This document shows positions 48,296 through 60,099 of a stretch of DNA of 64,000 nt, piece after piece. Location of the stretch: the NCBI GenBank assembly GCA_959347315.1, contig OY365810.1, positions 22,517,906 to 22,581,905 on the forward strand. Reading direction: 5' to 3'. How positions within the stretch are numbered: position 1 is the first letter of the stretch; every line of letters starts with the position of its first letter. Both the position numbers and the translations under genes were made by a program. Source of the DNA: Bimastos eiseni (Eukaryota > Annelida > Clitellata > Crassiclitellata > Lumbricidae). The notes beneath the pieces were generated by a model that worked only from the letters and a program-made list of their open reading frames with translations, did no database searches and was not told the origin of the DNA.

Positions 48296-48419
48296 GTCTC
48301 GTTTTTTTAAAAGAATGACAAAGGAAAAAATGAAGGCATGATGGACTCCATCTTCTGAAACTTTTTCACATTTTTGATTGATGTACGAAATAAAAAGCGC
48401 TGTTGTACAAAAACTACAT

Positions 48420-49192
48420 GTTGATGTTCCACTAATTCTTAAATTGTGTTTGAAATGGAAATGAATACTACTTAAACAAAAAGATTTCTATTCGGATCTG
48501 CGGCTAATAGGTTGGCACTAGGTATAGTGTTCATGATCAGGTCAAGATAATGTGAAAACTCTGTTTACCTCAGCTACGACTGCTTCCATTCACCCTTTCA
48601 CTACCAATTGTCCGCAATTGATTTTCTTTCTGAGTCCCAGCATCTCTGATTGCAACATAATTTCCATTCTTACAACATTGGACTTTCAGGCTGAACTACG
48701 GCACATTACCCTTCCACACTTTATTAAATTTACACACCATTTGGAATGCTGTCGCTCGTGCTGTGATCCAATATAACCTAAAGACTCATATTGCGCAATT
48801 AATCGTGTCAGTCAAAGTGAAATTGAAGTCCAAGCCACGGTAACCAGAGAAGCAAGTCGATTTAATTATGGCAAGTTAGAGAAACACGAAGACAAGCTAC
48901 GAAAGATTAGCCAACTGAAATACATGTGGTTTAAGCTAAGTTTTGATTGGTATATTAAAAGTAGCTCCGATTAAACTAGCCATTTCAGAATCTGATTCTG
49001 GCAAAGAAACTAACGATTATGTGAAAATATCAGATTGTATACCATGACAAGTACAGAAATCTAGGCTAATCAAACCATTTGAGGACTGACAAATAATCCA
49101 CAGCATGCTGCAAAGAGGAAAGATTTCCACAAGCAAGCCAACTATAAAAAGTTTGACTTTGCTGCCTAGATATAGCTGAATAGCAGCACGCT
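48420..49192. other. No recognisable gene
   Basis: Spacer downstream of copy B. It has short frames only and no motif. Confidence 0.45.
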
Positions 49193-49260
49193 GGCCAGAT
49201 GGACTCGGGTTCGATAACCGCTAGCCCCATAAGGCTGACTCACCTTTCCAATAACTACAG
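49193..49260 (+). mobile_element. tRNA-derived SINE fragment
   Basis: GACTCGGGTTCGATAACCGC carries a good Pol III B box, and GACTCACCTTTCC follows, as in many tRNA-SINE bodies. The A-box side is not convincing, so it is not a functional tRNA gene. Confidence 0.5.
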
Positions 49261-50687
49261 GAGCAACTGTAGGACAGATGGAGAGGTTGCTGTCTGCAAT
49301 ATGGTTCAATACGACTCCTGTCAAACCTGTTATCGTCTGTATTAATTAGCCTAAATTATGTAATCTTACTGCGCACTGGGCAGTTTGAACTAAGAGACGA
49401 ATATTATGGCGGTTATAGGGTGACATATAAATTCGTTCACCGTTTTCAAATTGAAATATCTCGGTCAAAATGATTTGGATCTATTAAATATATTTCCTGC
49501 TTATACAGTACTCAAATATGATATACACCTAAAAATATTAAGTCAAACATGCTTTAAATGACGTGACAGTGCATTTCTGGTTCGCCCCTGGATATGACGT
49601 CACCATTATTCATGCGATCACACCGCTTAATATTATTGAGTAAAAATAGGATCATTGACATTGGACTGTGGAAAACTGGTCTAATGTTATGTTTACCAAT
49701 GAGTCGCCGTTCAAGGTGTATATGTACCGAATGCTCAATACGACACAGTTTGGGGCTCACAGTAGATAACGTTCCGTCTGGTCCACAAATGAATTTTAGT
49801 TCGCCAGTGTTGGTGTGTGGTGGAATGTCGTCCGGGGTCTCATTAGCCTTCACTTTGTGCTAAATGATACCAGACTGAACTCGCGGTACTGCATTACACA
49901 CATTCTCGACTAAATCGCGAAGCCAGCTTCCGAGAAACATTCAGACAACGGCAGTGTTATGCAACGAAATTTATTTGTTGATAATTATCTTGGGAGTATT
50001 GCAGGAGGATAGTGGACGCTGTCATACACCAGCTGTAACGATGTAATGGCTAGACGACAATCTCTCGTCACACAAAGCCGAAGGATTGCCTGCCCAACTC
50101 TCCCGACCTCTCTCCTATTGATAACTTGTAGAGTATTTTGTTTCTCAGCGTTTATAAAGATCCTGAGCCAAAGAAACTTGATCAGCTCAAACGTCGCCTC
50201 CAACGAGCGTGAAGATCGATAGAAGTTGGGATTTCTCTCATTTCAGTCGCTGATTCAGTCTATGCCGTATAGAGTGGGTGCTGTCACTAAGAAATATATT
50301 GTACGCTAATAGCCTACATCTGTAAGACCTAGGTAGTAGGTAATAACATTGTATTATGGTCTATGAGGCAAAATATTTTTTAGAGTTTTATTATAATGAG
50401 CAAACGGATTCGAATGGCAGTATTTTCCGGAAAACTGGTCCTCTTCAATTGTTTCAATGCATAGTGGCAACCACGTACAGAATCAAAGCCAAATTGGTAT
50501 CAATATCTTTCATTTGAATTGTGCACGTCCGCTACTGACAAAATATCAAGAAAAAGTATAAATCCGTTACTGAGGAAACGCTTTTTGAAAACGGTGAACG
50601 AACTTTCGTGTCACCATATATTAGTACAAAAATATATTATGTCAGGACTCCCAGGAGAACTGTTTGTGGTTCAGTACAATGGGTCCA
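49261..50687. other. No recognisable gene
   Basis: Frames of 99 and 89 codons overlap on opposite strands at 49,554-49,863 without a known motif. No repeat ends found. Confidence 0.4.
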
Positions 50688-50755
50688 GAGGTCAGTCGTC
50701 ATATGTCACAGTTCAGCCGGATTTCGTCTCAAATGTAAGTGATTTACGTCGCTAT
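50688..50755 (+). pseudogene. 5' UTR relic of a fifth secreted-protein gene
   Basis: GTCAG, then CACAGTTCAGCCGGATTTCG, then AAGTGATTTACGTCG aligns with the 5' UTRs of copies A-D, most closely with A (CACAGTCCAATCTGTTTTCG, AAGTGGTAACCTACCG). No TATA box is present at the expected spacing, and no coding exon follows. It is probably a decayed promoter or first-exon fragment left between the two gene pairs. Confidence 0.5.
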
Positions 50756-50956
50756 TGATACCATATTTACGGATGCGATTTATGCTCTGCTCTAAAGGAT
50801 ATGCCTGACACGAGAGCACGGACACGTCGAAAAGCATTGGGAACTCAAATCTAATTAGTATAGGGCCTATTATGTCGTGAGTTTATGTTGAAATATATTT
50901 TGAAATAGACGCTTATAAGGATTGCAACTCTGACTTAGCCTTATATAAAATAGTGG

Positions 50957-52318
50957 GGCCTAGGACATTATCCCCGGGACATTACCTCCGGACATTATCC
51001 CCGGACATTACCCCCGGACAATACCGCCAGGACATTACTCCCTAGTACATTACCCCCGGACATTACTGGACGATGACGCTATATAAAAGTCATCGATCGA
51101 CAGCAGAAGCGTAGGAGGACTACGGATGAGAATGTCTACCTGACACATAAAATGGGAGATATCAATGGGCTTCGCCTGAAGCAGAAGGTCTCAATACAGA
51201 CACCAAGGAATATGCAAATATCAACGGAGTGTCAAGCAGCGAAACCCGACACTTCGAGGCGAACGCCTACTCCTTCCATCTCTACGACCCACAGACAAGA
51301 AACTCATGAATCAGTTGAAGATTTGGTCTGGACCGGCTGGTTGACACGGATCATGAATAGGGGACAATTCCGATACGAACGGCGCAATCTGTTAGGCGGT
51401 ATAACTGTAGTAATGGAATTCAATGACGCTAATAAGGCCCAGCCTTATTATATAACAGCCGCTAGTCAAACAGTAACTGGACGCCCCTAGGAATCTGACG
51501 TTACGCTAGGGATGCTAAGACCCGACCATCCAGGGTTTAGTAATTGTTTCTGCAGGTGACCTGTCATCCAATAGAGATACAAGTTTTGCGTTTTGGATGG
51601 CGAAGGAAATCGCTTCTAAAAGGATTCATATAGCGTAGCAAGCAAATGAACTGGGACTTGTTTCGGAACTTGGGGAGACGCTAGGTCGTTCTGACGATAA
51701 GGGTAATCAACGTAGTTGGTAATCCCGTCTCCAAAGTAAACCAGGGAAACATTTCAAAAGGACACTAATAACTCCAGTAAGTGTAGATAGGATGAGTGGT
51801 GTGTATATATATCATTAAATATACATATTAAAACCATCAAGTGAGTCGTGTTGCTGAGATTGGTGATAGAGGAAAGAACCAGCGGATACTTTCGTCATCA
51901 AGGAGTAGCGAGAGTGGAAAAAGCGTCAATCCCCATTCCATTACATAGTGAATGTGCAATCTTTATTATATTAATAAGTCGGAATTTATTAGAAATTCAC
52001 TAAAATAGGTATGTAAGTATGTATGTGTGTATGTATGAATATAAGTATGTAGGCATGGGTCTGTGTATATATGTATGTATGTATGTATGTATGCATACAT
52101 TTATGTATGTATGTATATATGTATGTATGCTTGTATGTCTGTATGTCTGCCTGTCCGTCTGTATGTATGTATGTAAGTATGTATATTTGTATGTATGTAT
52201 GTATGTGCGTCTGTATGTCTGTCTGTATGTATGTATGTATTACATATTTTATTATTTTTTATTTTATGTCCTAAGAGAGGTAAAATGTCCGGGGGGATGA
52301 TGTCCAGCGGTAGTCTCC
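50957..52318. mobile_element. GGACATTA-type element
   Basis: The left end has seven units such as GGACATTATCCCC, GGACATTACCTCC and GGACATTACCCCC. The right end (52,265-52,318) is the inverse, with ATGTCCGGGGGGATGATGTCC. The interior has a 112-codon plus frame (51,152-51,490) without a recognised domain and a TATG microsatellite. The target duplication is not clear. Confidence 0.6.
52010..52245 (+). repeat. TATG tetranucleotide microsatellite
   Basis: About 230 bp of TATG/TCTG units. Two overlapping Tyr/Val/Cys/Met-rich frames are by-products. Confidence 0.9.
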
Positions 52319-52682
52319 TGTTCCCAAAATCGTGCTCATCCTAACATTTTTGGGAGACAACTGGTTGTAAAGAGGCTAGTCACAGTAAAGGCTTTGTCAC
52401 TCTCAGATAAAGTGTTTTTTTTCCAAAATGCAATGGACTCCAGAATTCAGCCATTGGCCTATGCAACGTTGCAAATCCACTTTCTAATTGTCGCTTAAGC
52501 AGTTGAAGTTTCTGCTTCATGAAGTAATTGTGTGAGAACTGAAGATTTAAACAGTCAATGTTAGACACAAAGATTCAGCATAGAATCAGCGTTGACTAGG
52601 CCTACAGATTAGATGTAGTTTCAGTAGGAAAACGATAAAGCAAGAATATGTGAGAACGGACTTTTCTGGCAAAAATTTGCAG
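52319..52682. other. No recognisable gene
   Basis: Spacer without identifiable features. Confidence 0.45.
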
Positions 52683-52689
52683 AGTTGTA

Positions 52690-53480
52690 TTGTCTCGAGA
52701 CAGTTTTTTAGTGTCTCGGTCTCGGTCTTGGTCTCGGAAGCCTGTTGTCTCGGTCTCGGAAGCCTGTTGTCTCGGTCTCGGTCTCGCGGTAGTGTTTCAA
52801 ATTTTTATAAACTGTCTTGAAGTGAAAGTCTTGTTCTGTCTCGAATAAGCGGTCTCGATAAGTTTCGCGTTAACTCTCATAAAATCTTGCACTAGAATCT
52901 AAAACAGGAATCTACGAGAAACGGTAATTCTGGTTAACGCGTGAGTCACATGATACTGAAATCAATTCAACTGGAAAAATGACTGAGAGAGAACCTGCAA
53001 TTGTGAAGTTTGCGTTTAAGCAATTTGAAGTTATTGACAAAACAATAGCTATGGCGTTGCTTTTTGTCATTGTTGTAAAACCACCATAACCGAAACGATC
53101 GGAACAACTCCCAGTTTATCAGGGTGAGTAAGGATGTGTGCAACTTTTTAATTTCGTTTGGTATTTGATATCGAATTTGCTTGTTTAAAATCGTCTAGAA
53201 TATTTCAGACGTGTATAAAAAGGCTTTCTGTATACTATTCAGAAGATAGGCCAACGAAGAAGAAATATTGAAAAAGACAAAACGTGGCAATATAAAAACT
53301 CTTCTCAGGAATTGGTATTATATATATTATAAGTTTCAAATTGAAATTACAAATGAACCTTATTCCCGAAAACTGATACACTAGTATTTTAAAGCATTTT
53401 ATATAGGATCACTTGTCTTTTACTGTCTTGAACCTAGTGTCTCGGTCTCGGTTTCGACACCTCACTGTCTCGGTCTCGTC
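52690..53480 (+). repeat. GTCTCG hexamer repeat clusters
   Basis: Two clusters of GTCTCG/GTCTTG units (52,690-52,870 and 53,405-53,480), both in plus orientation, about 0.55 kb apart. The left cluster contains two copies of GTCTCGGAAGCCTGTT. The arrangement could be the ends of a transposon, but inverted ends are not seen. Confidence 0.6.
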
Positions 53481-53709
53481 GTGACCTTGAAGTTTCAAGT
53501 CGTGCATACAACACTGACAATTTATTACGTTTATGTTTGGCGCGGTGGAAGACAAGTCGCACATTAGGTAGGGAAAATGATCTATTTTCTCATCCGTTCC
53601 TAAGATGTGCAAGGAACACAAATCTAACTATCGACCCATATCCAATTTATGACGTTTATGTTTCTATACATCCGTCTATGCATCCTTCCTATACAAGTTA
53701 ACTGGAAGA

Positions 53710-53878
53710 ATTGTCCGTACCCGACTCAACCACAACTTCTCTTCCAACTCATTCCTCAACCCCCTCCAATTTGGTCTACCCAAGTACCGTTTCACAGAAA
53801 CCATACTTACTCCTCTGTGCTCTCCTTCATGCCTCTCTCTCCTTGACATCTCCGCTGCATTCGTCACTAATGACACAG
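53710..53878 (+). mobile_element. Non-LTR reverse transcriptase fragment
   Basis: The frame reads IVRTRLNHNF, LQFGLPKYRFTETIL and CLSLLDISAAFVTND. This is the L2/CR1/Jockey-type signature (FG-x-R-x(3)-STETA, then LLDLSAAFDT). The usual D of AAFDT is V here and the frame stops soon after. A related fragment lies at 61.0 kb. Confidence 0.8.
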
Positions 53879-54920
53879 CATGATGTTCAACAACCTCCCA
53901 TCTTTCGATTCTGCGATTCTGACAATGCTGTTCTGTGGCTCCAGTGTCCAGTCCTACTTTTCTTTACACATGCATTCAACATTTAGATTTCATGTAACGA
54001 CTTTTTTGAGAAGTCACATATAATATCAAGTTACAGTAATTTGAGGTATCTGTGAAATTTTTCCTTTAAAGAATCTGTTCGGGCAGTTTTATTTCGTGAC
54101 CATTGTCACATTTTAGGCAAATTTTAATAAATACTCTAAGGTATAATTAATTGTAAAGAATAAAAACACAATACATTGCGTCATGTCATACATTGACATA
54201 ACACAATGCTTTGACTACATTGAATGTTGAACTTCTCTGAGGTTTGCCATGACATCTGACATTCTTCACCTGTGAAAATTATGCTGTTTTTGTAATAACA
54301 TCTACTAATTCCGATCGGGCGGCTGTCATAAAGCAAATGCACCGACGAGTGCCATTGAAAAACTGACAAATTGCTTTAAGCAAACCCGTATTAAAAGCCA
54401 TAATTTATCGAAGAAGCCAGATTGAAAAATAAATCACAATTCGGAGAAACTGTAGAATCAAGTTACGAAAAGTAAGCAATATAAAACAGTTAACTGATTA
54501 GTTTAAGACACATAGTTTTGAGTGATATTAAAGTACTGACAAAGAGCATAAAAGTGATTCTAACTAATAAGCAATGATTCAATTTTACTAGATTCCACCT
54601 TAGTGTGAACTTATTTAAGGGGGAAATTATGGCCTGCAAACTACGTGATTTTTGTAACAGTGATACTACTGCAGATGGTGTTGGTGATAAGTAACCGGTC
54701 ACTATTCATATTTGACCCTCCAATGTGGTCATCGGCTATTTCACAGCTTCAGAGTTATAATTGGCATGAACTCTTAATATCTAGTTGTATCTTATTTAAA
54801 ATTCGAAAAACCTTGAACACTGTGTCATCGGATTTATTAAGCTAAAGTCATTACAGAAACTGAATTGTTTGCAGTCAAATGGGATTGTGAGAAGATAGGC
54901 CTACAGTTTATAGTTTCATT
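53879..54920. other. No recognisable gene
   Basis: Spacer between retroelement debris and copy C; only short frames, no motif. Confidence 0.45.
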
Positions 54921-54951
54921 TTTATTTCAATCCTTCATCGTTATCAGAAAC

Positions 54952-56338
54952 TCAGTATCCAGCATATCCGTATCCGTGATTGCGTCCGTGGCCATCGTAT
55001 CCGTGGTATCCGTAATTTCCTCCAGTTCCAGGCACACCTTCCCACCGAGCAGTTCCGGTTCCAGAACCGACGTGTTCAGCCACGTGATTAACGTACAGTT
55101 GACGTGCAGCATTTTGGTAGTTGGAGGCAACGCCATCTGGCCTATTAATTTTAGTCAAACGATAATAAATAATTATTTCGTTTTTAATGAACAAAGTCAT
55201 TCAATGTATTATGACTATTGAGTTTATTGGGATGTGGCTCTTTACACAGATGGAGCTAAGCGAACAGTAAAGCGCGCTGGTTAAGGAGGAGGAAAAACAC
55301 AAAACTTGGGGATGCCAATATATTTCATTTTGCCACTAATTGCCACTTTATCATCCAATCATACTGCTAGGTAACATTTTCTGGTGAACTTTCTACTTGT
55401 CATGTAAAAATTTAACACTCAGGCCTCAACTACTCATTAACTCAGGAGGAAGGTACTGACATTATTATTAATAACAGACACACATTAGAGCACAAATTCT
55501 TCTAGACAATGCGCTGCTGTAAAGATAAATCTCCACGTCTGGTATAATCAATTGAGAGGACAGTTGTTAGCACGAATATATGGCTTTTAAACTGTTGGCA
55601 CAATTTTGATAATTGGTCTACTATGTCCACGAACCCTGAGCAAGTTGAGTTTAATTAATTAAGTTCAGTTAAGCTTTTAGTCAACATTTTGCAAGGAATT
55701 GATCTTTATACATGCTTAAAATAGTTCTAAAACGAGCTATGGTTGGTGCTAATTTGTTTCTTGCTACAATGAACATGTGCAGGTGGCCCCCAACTAGCTT
55801 AATCTGCTTATCCTTAATTTGGTCTCCTCGGTTACTCAGTAACAACAGATTTAGGAATTTGTTTTAATTGTGATTTGCTCTGCTATGTTGTTGGATGGCC
55901 GAATAAACTACGACTGATAGATTGACTAATTTGCGCTGAATGAATTGTTCGTAAAGACAAAATTATAATTGGCTCAACAACAAACTATGATTAAAAGGCA
56001 TAAGAAAAAATAAGTTAATAACTTCCTATTTAATTTATTTTCGTAAGTTAACCCTTCATCTATCGTCAAAAAGCTATTCATCTAAGGGCATGGGGTCAAT
56101 TTTCACTTAGTAGAAAAAATCAGATGAGTCGAATAAATATTCACTCATAATTATTGCTTGAGAAGGTAATTATTATTAATAAGACTCCTGAGTTCCTTGA
56201 ATACTATGAAAATTATTGAATAAGTTGGGCTTACACGTGTCTGAGTCCGGGTTCGTAATGACCGTATGATGCAGCTTTGTCGTATCCAGCGAAGACAGCA
56301 GCCACGGTGGCAACGAGTAGAACCAACAGGACCTTCAT
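54952..56338 (-). CDS. Secreted Gly/Tyr/His-rich small protein, copy C
   Basis: Exon 1 is 56,235-56,338 (GTAAGC donor) and exon 2 is 54,952-55,141 (TAATAG acceptor), giving 97 residues. The signal peptide MKVLLVLLVATVAAVFA is followed by GYDKAASYGHYEPGLRH, then PDGVASNYQNAARQLYV and the tail YHGYDGHGRNHGYGYAGY. The KA-SY variant is shared with copy D and differs from NTASH in A and B. AATAAA lies at 54,926-54,921, just after the stop. It stands head-to-head with copy D. Function unknown; secreted by inference from the leader. Confidence 0.87.
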
Positions 56339-56422
56339 ATTGTTCTGTAGACGATAAGTTTACCACTTGACTTCGAAGTGAAAGCAGACTGAACTGTGAT
56401 AACTGACCACAACATATCGGAT

Positions 56423-56430
56423 CTTTTATA
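56423..56430 (-). promoter_or_regulatory. TATA box of copy C
   Basis: TATAAAAG on the minus strand, 92 bp before the ATG, followed by TTGTGGTCAGTTATCACAG. CAACAGATGTTGCTGTCC (near 56,440-56,460) upstream is shared with copy A. Confidence 0.85.
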
Positions 56431-56509
56431 TGAGAAATGGACAGCAACATCTGTTGAACGCTCTGCACTCCCACTCGTAGCACATGAATAGTCGGACTGA
56501 GTCTAGTGA

Positions 56510-56570
56510 GAGAAAGAGAAAGACAGACATACAGAGAGGAAGAAGGAAAGAGAGAGAGAGAGAGAGAGGC
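56510..56570 (-). repeat. CT-rich tract upstream of copy C
   Basis: GA-rich on the plus strand, CT-rich in gene sense, with a pure (GA)n core near 56,549-56,568, about 80-140 bp upstream of the TATA box. Confidence 0.75.
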
Positions 56571-56639
56571 GGTTAAATAGAATAAGAGACAAAAGCAGAT
56601 ATAGAGACAGAGACGTACACAGAGCGATGTTGTGAACAT

Positions 56640-57543
56640 TTATCTGCATGCCAAATTCCTGCAACTGAAGTCGGTATAGTAAGCATACTGCCAGAACAAA
56701 TGTGTCACTGAATGCCTTAGTATCAGTGCATAGTTAGTATAATGCTTCGTAACATGTGACAAAATAAAATACATCAAACATGCAACTACTGTTTCAGGTT
56801 GACGAATCAAGGCATTTCCCCCTGTTCAAATTTCTTTATTTTGTTGCTAATTCTTGAGGTATCAATTGGCTGCCAGAGACAATGACAGGAAATTAAATAT
56901 TTAAATGTTTCAAAAGCAACCAACAGTGATCAGTTTGTGTATTTTGAAATTTTTCTGTTTAATTAATGATAAAGTTTTGTATGACCTATTTGTTTGGTAT
57001 CTGCATGATCGGCGTTACCCAAAGTCTGAACTCCTTTCTGAAAGTGAATTGTAATCAATCACTCTGACAAAAAATTGATCAATATCTCTAGTTATTTACA
57101 TGTTATAATAATCGATAATTTTTTATCTAAATGCAGCAACAAGCCTTTCTTTTAATTGCCTGCTCTTGTCCAGCAAAAAATCATATCCTTGATGCAGTTA
57201 CATAATGAGAACAGCGTGCCACAAGAACGTGAGAACTTTATTAATTGGCCTCAGCCAGCAGTTGCCTAGGTCGGCGTGTACGTACGATGCATGTATATTG
57301 GTAAACGGTTCTACTCTCACACCTGTCGGCCTACCCTGATGAAATGGCATTTTATCAAAATTCTGATGCGGATAGCACGTTGCCCGCTGTTGTCGTCCTG
57401 CAATTGTCTGTCGCAGTATGTTTGTCTTCCTCTTTGTTCGCCCGACCGTGTTCAGTCTTTCAGACATGTCTTTCTAAGTTTCTATATCTGACATATGAAG
57501 TGCGGAGGGAGTATAGAGCTTCGTTAGGGTCGAAGTTGTCTAG
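56640..57543. other. Spacer between divergent copies C and D
   Basis: No other gene is seen. The pyrimidine-leaning stretch near 57,405-57,440 may be a decayed equivalent of the CT tracts of the other copies. Confidence 0.5.
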
Positions 57544-57551
57544 TATAAAAG
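57544..57551 (+). promoter_or_regulatory. TATA box of copy D
   Basis: TATAAAAG, 92 bp before the ATG. AACAGTTCAGTCTGCCTTTG follows, matching copy B's 5' UTR. GTCGAAGTTGTCTAG just upstream resembles GTCGAACGGTTGCTG of copy B. Confidence 0.85.
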
Positions 57552-57635
57552 GTTCAATCCGTCATGGTCTTTTTGTAACAGTTCAGTCTGCCTTTGTGTC
57601 AAAGTACAGTGGTCATCAGCCGTTGAGAGAAGAAG

Positions 57636-58966
57636 ATGAAGGTCCTGTTGGTTTTACTCGTTGCCACTGTTGCTACTGTCTTCGCTGGATACGACAAAGC
57701 CACATCCTACGCTCACTACGAACCCGGACTTAGACATGTGTAAGCTCAAAATAGCCTTAGTTGTAATAACAATGCAGACTAATAACCATTTAAATTACTC
57801 ATTCTTCAATAAATTTTTACATTGGTGCAATTTTAAATTTTCGAGGAAAAATTCATACCGAAGCAGAGCAACCAGGCTGTGTTAAATTTTTGAAATGGGT
57901 GAGAAATAAGACCACTCTCTTATGTAACATATATCTCCTTCAGGTTTGAATTAATCTCTAACATGGAGGGGTCAGTCACACGGATCCTTTTTTCTCCGCT
58001 TGACTCTGTCACTAGTGTCTTCATTTTTAAATTTTAGAGTCTTCAGGACAGGTTCTCTTGTACTCTTTTATGTAATAGGCCTACTTATATTTTTGAGACT
58101 CCATAAACCAGAAATTCACGATATGTTTTTGCGTTAAGTTTGCTGCTGATTTGGGTTCGCAAAGGTTGAGGAAAACCAAACTGCATGCGCTGATTCCAAC
58201 GACATCCAAAATTCAACAACTATTCAATGTTTACCTAATTTGACGATGTTCTCACTATCCGAGAGAACAAATGCGTTGACCAATTTCACGTCGTTTGGTG
58301 CATGAATTTCCGTTCGAACCTCCAGCTTTTCAAAATATAGACAGTCGTTTTCGCAAAATTGCTGCTATATTTTTTTATCCTGTCGACAGTTTTAAGCAAT
58401 TTTCAACACTGTTTTGCTGAGAGAGGAAGAACTGCTAAAAGAATTGTGAAAATACTTAAATGGTGACCAATTTCACGAAATGATTGGAAAGATGGAGCCC
58501 ATTTGCATATAAGAAATGCAAGGACATATTGTCAAGTCTAGGTTATATTTTAAGCTGTATTATAATTGAGCATGTGCAAAACAATTGGAGAACTTGTCAT
58601 GCGAAATTATATATCCGAGCGCTAATCCTGAAGAGCTGATTATGGGATGTGCACTGACCTAACAAATAAATGACTGCTATTATACAATCAACACACAGAT
58701 AGCTATCATTCAAAGTTAATTTAAACAATTGGTCAAATTCTGTGAAATTTCAAAATTCGTTGTTTTTCATAAATAGCCCAGATGGCGTTGCTTCCAACTA
58801 CCAAAATGCTGCACGTCAACTGTACGTTAATTACGTGGCTGAACACGTGGGCTCAGGAACAGGAACTGCTCGGTGGGAAGGTGTGCCTGGAACTGGCGGA
58901 AGTTACGGTTACCACGGATACGATGGACATGGACGCAATCACGGATACGGATATGCTGGATATTAA
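57636..58966 (+). CDS. Secreted Gly/Tyr/His-rich small protein, copy D
   Basis: Exons 57,636-57,739 (GTAAGC donor) and 58,777-58,966 (AAATAG acceptor) encode 97 residues. Signal peptide MKVLLVLLVATVATVFA, then GYDKATSYAHYEPGLRH. Exon 2 matches copy C except for NYVAEHVG (Y for H) and GGSYGY (S for N), and ends HGYGYAGY. The four proteins are nearly invariant in PDGVASNY, GSGTGTARWEGVPGTGG and YHGYDGHG, which suggests selection on protein sequence. A poly(A) signal is not obvious near the stop; AATAAA near 59,368 is a distant candidate. No cysteines or known domain. Confidence 0.87.
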
Positions 58967-58989
58967 ATATCCTCAGCATTGAATTAAGA

Positions 58990-60030
58990 TATTTAAAAGA
59001 GCAACTTATGTAGTAATCACTAAATCGATGACTCTTCAATAACCGGACCATCTCTTAAGTTGTTGAATCTTTTCCAAGACGAACCTTTATTTCGAATATA
59101 TCAACAATGTTGATATTTTCGATGACAAAAGCTTGTTGTCGAAACACTACCTGGTTACTACATGACTAAAACAATTATCTCGGTTAATTAATTATCTTGA
59201 TAACTCGACGTTCAAGAGATACAATCTTCATCGTGTGTTCCTGTTTCTCTCAAAATATTGTTCACTTATGCTTTCTCTGGTTTTCCATTCTTCTATCATC
59301 CACTCTACCGTTTTGGGTGAACTGCAGAATCTACATAGCTTGTGGCCTGGATGTTCACAGCCGGTAGAATAAAGAAATACAAAGACATCTTAACGAATAT
59401 AATTAGTAATTAATTAATTTTTGAATTCTTCATGATAATGATATTGCCATCAAGGTTATAAGTACTGTTTGCATAGCCTCAAACAAAAGCGAACTAATTA
59501 ATTAGCTGTATGAGCACAGCCAGATATCATTGCAATAGGATGAATAGAATAGCTGTTAGAACTGCAGATTCTACATAGTGTGTAGTGGATGTTCACATTC
59601 GGCATGCGAACATAATATGAAAGTATTTTCACACTAGACATTTAATTCGTTCCTCGCAAATAGGCTATCTGGAAATTCTTAGTTTGGAGACTACGAAGAT
59701 CATTCGGAAGACACATAACCTTTTTGATATCATGAATATTTTAAATTACTTCAAGTTGATTAAGGCAAGAGTTAAGAATTTTTCGTCATACTGTAGATAA
59801 TAGTCAATAATTTCACATAATCTTATCCTCTACAACATACCAGGACATATCTACGAAGACGGTTATAGACTACTGTTTCCACAATTTAAGAAATATGTAA
59901 TCAGTGCAATATATGTAACTTAGAGAATATTTAATTAATTGGCGTGACATTTAATAGATTTCTAACATAAATTATCGTCAAGATCAATATCATGATTCAT
60001 GACTGATGTCTGTCTACACCAAAGGCATAG
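58990..60030. other. No recognisable gene
   Basis: AT-rich. Two stretches near 59,320-59,350 and 59,560-59,590 share CTGCAGA(A/T)TCTACATAG and GTGGATGTTCACA-like words, so a short repeat is dispersed here. No gene. Confidence 0.4.
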
Positions 60031-60099
60031 TGGTGTGCAGACAGTTAATTTCGCGACAGATATTAATCGCGCGACACTTTAACAGTGACATTTAATCTC

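Noticed and set aside
49193..49260. Possible tRNA gene
   Set aside because: Only the B-box half is convincing; no cloverleaf with a 7-bp acceptor stem could be formed, so it is treated as SINE debris.
49554..49863. 99-codon minus and 89-codon plus frames
   Set aside because: Antisense overlap, no motif and no flanking splice signals that agree.
52019..52300. Tyr/Val/Cys/Met-rich frames
   Set aside because: Translation of a TATG microsatellite in several frames.
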